The translations under genes and the position numbers were made by a program. A stretch of DNA of 11,698 nucleotides. Origin: Pleurotus djamor (Eukaryota > Basidiomycota > Agaricomycetes > Agaricales > Pleurotaceae). The stretch covers positions 1 to 11,698 of the forward strand of contig JAPEVF010001268.1 of assembly GCA_029747585.1 (NCBI GenBank), in the 5' to 3' direction. Shown here one piece after another: positions 1 through 6,379 of the stretch; position 1 is the stretch's first letter, and every line of letters begins with the position of its first letter. Below the pieces are notes generated by a model. The model worked only from the letters and a program-made list of their open reading frames with translations, ran no database searches and was not told where the DNA came from.

Positions 1-1
1 T

Positions 2-752
2 CGACTGGATTATCCTCCTCCTCCTCCTCCTCCTTCTCCTGCGGACCTTCAGGCCCGTATCGTCGAATTGGAGACCATGAATGCTGATCTCCAGATCGCA
101 AACGATTGCCTCAGCGCTCGACTGAACAAGGTACTTATCACCCCATTTTGGGCATTACGAACACTGAACGCTCTCGCACTTAGGTCTGTGACGCTGTCAA
201 ACAGGCAGTCGTGTGCACGATCTGCTCTGGCTACTCAAACAAGACTTACAGGTATGCCATCACCATGTCTGTTCCTCGGATCCAACGGTCTCCCTAATCC
301 ATTTGCAATTCTTTTACAGTCTACGCGGATGCGGTCATCACTTCTGCTTGCCGTGTCTTTTCAAAGTGTTCACATCCAAGTTGGAATCTCGCTTTGTCAA
401 ACGGTCTGTTCCTCGGACTACTGACGAACGGGATCAGGTCTGGAGGGAAGTTCGCAATTTGAAGAGGGTGGGTCTCGAAGATCGTGGCGTGGCACCTGCA
501 GCAGCAGATGCGCATGCCATTCAGTGGGCTACGCGCGTATTCACCTATCGATGCCCAATCTGCAGGGAACATGTGATGAATGCCCCTCATGAAGTGTTTA
601 GCGGCCGGGCACTCTGTGAAGCGTTCAAGGCTTGCATCTACCCCCAAATGCCCGAGGAGGACAAACCGGTCGAGGTCGAGGACATTGCGTTGGAAGAATT
701 TGCTCCTCTTTTCATGACCGCGGAAGCCGTGGTTCAGGAAGTTGCTCATTAA
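2..752 (+). CDS. RING-finger protein, C-terminal part (three exons visible, 5' end outside window)
   Basis: Spliced model: exons <2-130, 184-251 and 320-752, introns 131-183 (GTACTT...TAG) and 252-319 (GTATGC...CAG, with CTAAT branch-like site). The frame is open at the window edge, so the N-terminus is missing; 209 residues are visible. In order: a seven-proline run, a charged heptad-like stretch (about residues 17-43) that probably forms a coiled coil, then a C3HC4 RING. Zinc ligands in visible numbering are C54, C57, C70, H72, C75, C78, C144 and C147. RING domains bind E2 enzymes, so an E3 ubiquitin ligase role is inferred from the family. The second exon supplies CTIC and the third CGHHFC and CPIC, so the domain exists only after splicing, which supports both introns. 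Odd: about 65 residues separate C78 from C144, far more than in classical RINGs. The tail is acidic. Substrate unknown. Confidence 0.8.
14..40 (+). repeat. CCT trinucleotide microsatellite
   Basis: Seven perfect CCT units followed by TCT CCT, in frame with the RING gene and coding for a short polyproline run. Likely length-variable between strains. Confidence 0.85.
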
Positions 753-924
753 TGTAGCATTAATCGCGTCCTCTACAACATGTAATCAATGTACCTATAA
801 TAGTCCTCAGCTGCTGCATACTTTATACTCTCGATACGATTTCTGAGACCCACTCTCACCCAAAATGGCAATGTGAGTTCGCCTAAATTAGAAGAGTGGG
901 CTACCGACGGAGGATTAATCCATT
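753..924. other. 3' flank of the RING gene; possible untranslated exon start near 864
   Basis: A+T-rich sequence after the stop codon, presumably 3' UTR and terminator, with no canonical AATAAA. At 864 there is an ATG in good context (CCCAAAATGGCAAT) followed at once by a GTGAGT donor-like sequence. If spliced to the acceptor-like GACAG near 974 it would join the frame of the 925-1326 ORF, giving an alternative start for it. This is inference only. Confidence 0.3.
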
Positions 925-1326
925 ATGTCCGCCAAATTCGCTTTCCCACACCGTATCAACGCTTTTCCTGACAGGTTGGGAACCGTACATACTTACTGTT
1001 GCGCCCCTTCAGAGAGTTACTGGGCGTGGGACTCGGCATACAGAGAATCCGTCCTTGTCATTCTCCAGCTCAATCAGCGGAGAGAAGGTGAGTACAGATC
1101 TGTCTGGATTGAGTACACCATTCACCGTGACTCACCCTTACCCGCTTTTCTGCCCCCCGATCGCGTGTCGTCGCTGCACGTGCCCCGCAGGCTACGCGTC
1201 TCTCATACTTTTCTCCCCCTCAAAATCATCTTCCTTGTCCTACCCCATCCTCATCCTCATCGTTCCTCAAAATGCATCATAAACCAAGTCACGCACTTAA
1301 CGGAGGCCATGCAATGCTTAGATTGA
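925..1326 (+). CDS. Hypothetical small ORF (133 aa)
   Basis: ATG-initiated and uninterrupted to TGA at 1324-1326. I recognise no domain. The first half has ordinary composition. The second half is rich in Pro, His, Ser and Leu, with an HPHPH run encoded by CATCCT repeats, which looks more like translated non-coding sequence. A GTGAGT donor-like site at 1088 and a CAG acceptor-like site at 1190 lie inside it, so the true transcript may splice out 1088-1190. No signal peptide is obvious. It could be the 5' end of the larger multi-exon locus downstream or a chance ORF. Confidence 0.22.
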   Translation: MSAKFAFPHRINAFPDRLGTVHTYCCAPSESYWAWDSAYRESVLVILQLNQRREGEYRSVWIEYTIHRDSPLPAFLPPDRVSSLHVPRRLRVSHTFLPLKIIFLVLPHPHPHRSSKCIINQVTHLTEAMQCLD

Positions 1327-1667
1327 CGGGAAATAGATATTGAAGGGTTGTAACAAGCGACCCAACACACCTTCGCTACTAAGTGTATCCCGTACTCATC
1401 GATGATCGTTCATTGACTCAAGTCGAAGATTTACTCCCGTTACAGATACGGCCACTCCGAGTTCACATCAAATAACCCTATTTACCAACGCGCCAGAGCA
1501 CTTGTGCGACCGCTGGATATAGCTGAAAAGGTCTATGAAATTCAATAGTAGGTTCCCAAACTCGTTTCAAACCAAATCTAATACCTTTTCTAGGCGGACT
1601 GACTGACCCCCGAAATTTGAGGATTACAGAACGGGCTTCGTAGTGGACGGTGCAGCGTGCTGTCAAT

Positions 1668-1734
1668 GTGAGTACTCATCGTCTCTATTGTTCATGTTTC
1701 GAAGGACTGATTTTAAGGTTTTTATTTCTTGAAG
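1668..1734 (+). repeat. Intron-like repeat, copy 1
   Basis: 67 nt, GTGAGT to AAG, followed by ATATG. It matches 1969-2035 without gaps at 46 of 67 positions, including the core TCTATTGnTCATG and TTCGAA. The two flanking sequences upstream are unrelated, so similarity starts at the donor. Confidence 0.5.
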
Positions 1735-1968
1735 ATATGACCGTCACCTCCATTGATGAAACTCGGTCCACGGCGTATTCAAGCAGGTTTGTTGATGTCT
1801 AGAAGTGAAGACGTAGTGTCTATTAGTTATAGGTAAGCATCCAATAACCACTCAAATCATTTCTAAACTCACCTCGACTGAAACTCTGGTTCCCTTCATG
1901 CTTTATGAAATTTTGTGATAGCTCACTTGGACCTGCACGCGTCCGTCTGACGTCTTATACCCTTGAAA

Positions 1969-2035
1969 GTGAGTATCAAGCGTATCTATTGATCATGGTT
2001 CGAAATCTTGATTTGACCGTTTGACTTGTTCGCAG
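1969..2035 (+). repeat. Intron-like repeat, copy 2
   Basis: 67 nt, GTGAGT to CAG, also followed by ATATG. It contains a TTGAC branch-like site within TGACCGTTTG, a 10-mer also present in the candidate intron 2760-2820. See copy 1 at 1668-1734. Confidence 0.5.
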
Positions 2036-2659
2036 ATATGGTTGCCCCGGGAAGTTTCCTCAACAAACCAGCTCCCCACGACCTTGCAGCGTCATTCTAG
2101 CGGTCCATTGATCAAATAATGCCATCTATCAATTAAAAATGAGCATTATACATCAATTCAAACAGTAAGTCTCCATCTGAAAAGACTTCGAAGCCTTACC
2201 TTTGACCGGATTCCTAGATATACCCACCTTCCACGAAAATTGAGATTGATGCGACAGGCTGTTGGAACGATGATTGGGCGTGTTGAGCCCTGCTATGTGA
2301 GTGTGGGTACCGATACTTGCGTTGAGATTTGAAGGGCCGATGGTTTGTTTTTAGGATTCAAGTTGGCTCGTCCCCGTGGACCAGGCCGTCCGTAAGGGTC
2401 TAGTCACGGCGTTGGGCTTTCGACCTCGTGGCTAACCACCTAAAGACTCAAAAGTAAGTCCCTAATCGCCAATTAACACGAATCTACACTCACATTTCGC
2501 GTTCGAAGATATAGCCGGCTCATACCAAAAACCATGTTTCCCCAACGGGGTTTAAAGCGGACGAAGGACGGTTAGAATATGATAATGGTGAGTTGTACTC
2601 AGGTCTACTAGTGAGCGTTACAAAAGGGTCTGGCTACTTGTAACGAAGGGATACGATGA

Positions 2660-4135
2660 TGGGGCTGTGTGGACGACCATGTCCGAACTCACTCAAAACG
2701 TCGCAAGCATGCCTGGAACGAGGCAGGGGGGCATATCAGAGTACTGAAGGGACGTATGGGTAAATGATTAATGATGCTTCGAAGGGTATTTGAACTGACC
2801 GTTTGCATTTTCCAAACTAGCCGGCCCCAACCGAAAATCTCGAAATATTCGTCCACCTCTGTCAACGCCATCACGCCTCCCCCCCAAAAAAAATTCCTGT
2901 ACCATATCCACACCCATTTCCATTGGTACGTTGGCCCATTATCGACTTGTTTTTGAATTCTAACTCATGCCAGCCTAAGTTTTTTTTGACATTGTCAGAA
3001 CGGTCTCGCACAGCCTTGAAAAGAAGGGTGCGCATGCATGGAGTACATTATCACATTTATATGTCACCGATTGGATTTGGAACTCACCAGTTCGATTTGT
3101 CTGACATACATAGGCGACCCCGATCTACGAGCTCGAATATTTCATCCCCATGTTATTGGTTCGTCTCTGCCTTTTGCCATGTCGGTCGTGGGTCACTGAC
3201 GTTGCTGTTGCTCTACTCAGGTAGACTTCAAGTTAAAGCGGTGGTGGTGGACGGCTCGAGGGTGTCGGGAGTTGACCACAGCGCGGGACGATGACGGTGG
3301 TCGAAACGACGTCGAAGGCGGCGGGAAAAGTCGGTTGAGTGTCCCAGCGTGCGTGGTAAGTGGTACAAATAACTTTGAAACGTACTTACACACGTACTGC
3401 TTTCGATTTTTGTGTTAGGTAGCCGGCCTGTACCTCCCTGTATCCCACCAATTCCAACGATTTCCACCGTATTTGCACATACGCGTGTTCGTTCATGACA
3501 CAAGAAGGCTTCATATCCAGGTTGGGAGAGGACCTGCAGGGATTGGGTGGATGATGGAGGTAGGAGGAGGGTTTTGAGCCTGAGTGGACGGGGCCGGCAA
3601 GCTTGGGATGGAGGGGGAAGGGACGGTAAGGGAGAAGGTTGGAGCTTGATGCTCTTGACGTCATCATCATCGTCATCGCCCTCACCGTCCAGCAAGTATC
3701 TGCATTTAACAGTCTGAGTCCGCGGCCTACGATGCTTGTGGACAACTCCCCGGTGCCCCGTACGCTGTCCCGTACCACCTCTCCCATTTCTTTCAGTATC
3801 ATACAGACTTCTTATCCTCACCTGCGCCACCGATCAACAACGCATCGTCGCAACGCCTCCTCGTCCAATTCATCAACCAGGTCGGGGTCGAGGTAAGCAA
3901 CCCACTCAACCATCATTTCTTCGCGTGCCCCTCACGATCGCGTCTGTCATAGTCGGATGGTTGTACTAAAGACTCGGGAAGCGTACAGACTGGATCACTT
4001 CAAGAAGTCTGCCGCTTCAAGATTGACTTCGTTATGGGCTTCCCCGCTACCCCGAGCGCAGATTTTCAAGAAGGGAGTTTACCCATCATCAATACTTGCC
4101 CACGCACATCTACACATAGCGCTTCGACCTCATGA
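2660..4135 (+). CDS. Candidate multi-exon gene of unknown function
   Basis: One frame of about 310 codons continues through exons 2660-2759, 2821-2925, 2999-3042, 3114-3158, 3221-3355, 3419-3559, 3713-3892 and 3953-4135 (TGA). The seven introns are all GT-AG, six of them 60-73 nt and one 153 nt. CTAAC or CTGAC branch-like sites are visible in four (2760-2820, 2926-2998, 3043-3113, 3159-3220). The first in-frame ATG is at 2756, four bases before a donor; an in-frame TGA lies at 2657. The N-terminal part is basic (SKRRKH, KRRVR, KLKRWWW) and the middle is Pro- and Tyr-rich. I recognise no domain. The true 5' and 3' ends are uncertain: the last exon may splice on into the coiled-coil/protease fragments after 4232, making one larger gene. 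It could also be a degenerate transposon-derived gene. The splice path was chosen by eye to keep the frame open, so chance is not excluded. Confidence 0.33.
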
Positions 4136-4231
4136 TCTGTGGTTTTGACTTGAGGTCAAGTGAAACCATCCGCATCGGGAAAAGTTCGTTGTTACACTGA
4201 TAGTTGAACGTTGACCACTTACCCTTCTAGA

Positions 4232-4675
4232 GGCGTTCGCGTCAGCCCAGCTGGAGAGCTCCCTCGCCGCCCTGTCGTCGCTAGGAGTCTAGGGCTAGGA
4301 GATTGGATTGACGGAGTGCACGGCTCGTTTATTCTAGTCTTTCCACAACAAATCACTCATTTTGGTTCGGTTTCAGGCGCCGATATAACGCTGCCGCGAC
4401 CGAGTCGATCACCTGTGCTCGTTCTCTCAGCCGACGTTGCCTCACGCTACGTCCATGTCACTTCACACCCGACAAACGTGACTGATCAGACCTTGGCCCA
4501 GTTAAGCATACATTACCACACTCGAAGGGCACATCGCCGAAAGGGATCATCTGTTGCAAGCTATCCGAGCTCAACTCGGAAGAGACCCAAAGCGAGAATT
4601 TCGCCCTGCGACAAGAGATCGATGCGTTGAAGAAGGCTTTAGTCTCAGGTCGTGGCAGCGAAAGTACGTGCCTTC
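4232..4675 (+). pseudogene. Coiled-coil coding fragments, probably part of the Ulp1-like gene upstream region
   Basis: After an acceptor-like CTTCTAG ending at 4231, the frame reads AFASAQLESSLAALSSLGV and then a TAG. At 4517-4580 a second fragment reads as a heptad-rich helix (TLEGHIAERDHLLQAIRAQL). The helix appears to continue at about 4571-4671 in the next frame (SENFALRQEIDALKKAL), ending before a GTACGT donor-like site. The need to change frame between the two helix halves suggests a one-base indel or an unrecognised splice. N-terminal coiled coils are plausible partners for a transposon-associated fungal protease, but the link to the Ulp1 exons is inference. Alternative: a decayed bZIP-like factor. 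Confidence 0.3.
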
Positions 4676-4932
4676 ATTATCCTCCCTTGGTTCATTTTTT
4701 ACGACTCCATCAAACAAGGTGGCGTCTGGGGATGAGTGGGTTAAGGGGATTGGGGTGTTGCATGAGGTTCAGAAAATCGGGACATCCTGACTTCATCCAG
4801 ACAGGTTGTTGTAAGTCGATCATAGGCTTCTAGCCGCGTTCTGGCAGTACTCAAGCTGTTTTCACCTACCTTGTACTCCGTAATCTCTGTATAAACATGT
4901 GTGAGCATGAACTCTGGTGTCTCAAAATGCAG

Positions 4933-5312
4933 GATTGGGCGCTGCAACTGTCTGGATCGATCATATTCGGACTCGATTCAACCTTTCCCTCTCGGCGGCC
5001 TGCCAATGGAACATCGTCGCCCCCGTGGAGGAGGTGCGTTTCTCTCCGCTTTTGTTTCTCTTCATTCCCCATCGAGCACGGCGCTAGATACCCTTTCAAA
5101 CCAATGAGGTGGATTGTGGCGTGTACGTTATTGTATTCGCCCGCCATCTTATAACTGGGGAAACAGTGAACCATGATGCGTTGCCAAGGTCAGAGATGAT
5201 TGGAAAGAAGTGGAGCACTCTGAATACGGTGCGGCTTCGCCTCTGGTCAGAGCTTCCGAAAACGGGGGAACAATGGACTTCAATACCAGACATCATCCGC
5301 TGCTTTTTGTAA
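4933..5312 (+). pseudogene. Ulp1-like (C48) cysteine protease, C-terminal exons, truncated by LTR insertion
   Basis: Exon 4933-5033, intron 5034-5087 (GTGCGT...TAG) and exon 5088 onward join in phase 0 across the sequence WNIVAPVEE / IPFQTNEVDCGVYV. Q-x-N-x-x-DCGV(Y/F) is the signature around the catalytic Gln and Cys of Ulp1/SENP peptidases, which cleave SUMO-like modifiers; substrate here is unknown. The downstream FARHLITGE and LPRSEMI stretches also look like the C-terminal helix region of fungal transposon-associated Ulp1 proteins. The catalytic His and Asp should lie upstream; I could not place them with confidence, so the gene may already be decayed. The LTR supplies the stop: after codon TTT at 5304-5306 the frame reads TTG TAA from the LTR edge. 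The interrupted frame resumes at 11404. Such Ulp1 genes are often carried by DNA transposons in agarics, so this may be a nested insertion. Confidence 0.6.
5303..5307 (+). repeat. Target-site duplication, left copy (CTTTT)
   Basis: Five bases directly before the TG of the 5' LTR, repeated directly after the CA of the 3' LTR at 11399-11403. Five-bp duplications are usual for gypsy integrases. Confidence 0.75.
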
Positions 5313-5483
5313 GGAGAATCACTCCTTACACCACTGAGGAGCGTCAGGAGAGGCTTGAGATACTAACAATGGCAAATAACGCGAATATATATATATGTAG
5401 ACCGTGACTTTGTATTCCTTATCTTTTAATCCAGACTTCGGTCCTCCCACTTTCGGTCTACACGTTTAAGTGTCGTTTTTACA
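5308..5483 (+). repeat. 5' LTR (176 bp)
   Basis: Starts TGTAAGG and ends TTTTTACA, a TGTAA/TTACA terminal inverted repeat. It matches 11221-11398 except for a C at about 5342 (T in the other copy) and (AT)6 versus (AT)7. It is short for a gypsy LTR. Confidence 0.93.
5385..5400 (+). promoter_or_regulatory. TATA-like (AT)6 tract in the LTR, ending in ATG TAG
   Basis: The alternating AT run is the only TATA-like sequence in the LTR and probably sets the transcription start some 30 nt downstream. Its last bases spell an ATG directly followed by TAG. A start site downstream of it would leave this minimal upstream ORF out of the RNA. There is no ATG in the rest of the LTR. Confidence 0.45.
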
Positions 5484-6379
5484 CTTTTTTTTTTGGGATC
5501 AACCGATTCTGTGCTCGAGCCCCGAATCGCTAACAACAGGAAGGCGTCGACGCGTCATCCAGGGTCGTAGCGTCTCAGGGTCTCGTTCCAACCGCGTGTC
5601 CACCGCAAAACGGTCGACTCGACATCTTACGCGTCTTCCGCAAAAACGGTCGACACACCAATCAACCCGCCATTGAGTGTTCGCTGCAAAAACGGTCGAC
5701 ACGCCACCACATCACCCTCTGTCACCGCAAAACGGTGGTAGAAGTCAACCCTACAACCTGCCTCCTCGTCGACCCATCGAGTCGTGGGGAAAACCCAACG
5801 TAACAACACGTCTATCGTCAACGTCGCAAAAACGGCCTCAGACGACAGCACCACAGAGAACACGCACGCAATCAGGCCCGACCAAGCCCAATTGCTCACA
5901 GAAGCCGAGGAATCGAACCATTTCCGGCCTCTCGTTACCCAGTACACCGACGACATCTACGTTGACGAAGAACCACGCGCGTCTCGAACACGACCGTCTG
6001 GCGCCTTGCTCATCAACGTACAAGGGCAAGAGTATTGGTGGACAAACCCCCCCCCACGCCTTCTCAGCCTCCTTGCCTTACCGATTCCTCGCCGTTTACG
6101 CAGGTCTCGTCCTCGCTCAGTCCTCTCAGCAGTCTCAGCAGCCTTCAGAGCCTGTCAACGGAGGAAGAACCCAGTTTGTCCGCGCATATACCTCGCCCAC
6201 CGTCTCTGTTCTCAACCAAATCGCCCGAGAAGGAGATCACATCGCACATTTCCCTCTCCCCTCGCTTGACGACGTGCTCCGTTTCCTCACCATCCCGCCA
6301 GGAGACATCCCCGCACGATTACTCGCCCCGATCTCTCTGGAAGGGCTCCCCTTTCCAATTACGTATACTCCCAGCCCCA
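5484..6379 (+). other. Retrotransposon leader, 896 nt, without any ATG
   Basis: Begins C plus ten T, then TGGGATCAACC. No ATG occurs on the + strand until the Gag start at 6380, although 24 TG dinucleotides are present. Open stretches exist in all frames (for example about 5677-6465 and 5966 onward) but none has an ATG; C-rich, stop-poor composition explains them. The leader holds five GTCGAC palindromes and repeated CGCAAAAACGG motifs. A convincing tRNA primer-binding site directly after the LTR was not found, nor could I find LTR sequence complementary to the start of the leader that would show self-priming. Confidence 0.7.
5546..5837 (+). repeat. Dispersed CGCAAAA(A)CGGTCGAC repeats in the leader
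   Basis: Motif copies at 5603-5618, 5638-5654 and 5684-5700 (full, ending GTCGAC), and partial copies at about 5725-5738 and 5823-5837. GTCGAC also occurs at 5546-5551 and 5768-5773. Spacing is irregular (35-100 nt), so this is not a simple tandem repeat. Possible roles are RNA packaging or dimerisation through the palindrome; neither is shown. Confidence 0.7.

Larger units (their letters stand above)
1327..2659 (+). other. Intron-dense stretch without a long ORF
   Basis: No frame stays open for a useful length, but GT-AG segments of intron size are frequent on the + strand: about 1385 (or 1392)-1445, 1668-1734, 1833-1921, 1969-2035, 2165-2217, 2297-2354, 2454-2508 and 2588-2648, most starting GTGAGT or GTAAGT. 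The 'exons' between them are 50-130 nt and contain stops. Readings: a multi-exon non-coding transcript, the decayed 5' half of the gene at 2660-4135, or real coding exons whose exact splice sites I have not resolved. Some acceptors would be AAG rather than YAG, which weakens those individual calls. Confidence 0.35.

Noticed and set aside
3228..3830. 200-codon open frame on the minus strand
   Set aside because: No ATG start (begins GTG), low-complexity Pro/Arg/Asp-rich translation, and it lies antisense to a + strand path supported by splice signals.
4378..4411. RRYNAAATES reading resembling a bZIP basic region before the coiled coil
   Set aside because: Key arginines after the Asn/Ala positions are missing and the frame soon meets a stop; too weak to call.
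4691..4717. FIFYDSIKQ reading resembling the Asp motif of Ulp1 proteases
   Set aside because: It lies within what looks like an intron following GTACGT, and no HW motif is found in front of it, so it may be chance.
5494..5511. TGGGATCAACCG as a tRNA primer-binding site
   Set aside because: Ten bases from the LTR, and its complement resembles a T-arm rather than the 3' end of a usual tRNA.
6035..6379. In-frame N-terminal extension of Gag
   Set aside because: It would need a TTG start; the first ATG is at 6380 and the protein from there begins like a normal Gag.
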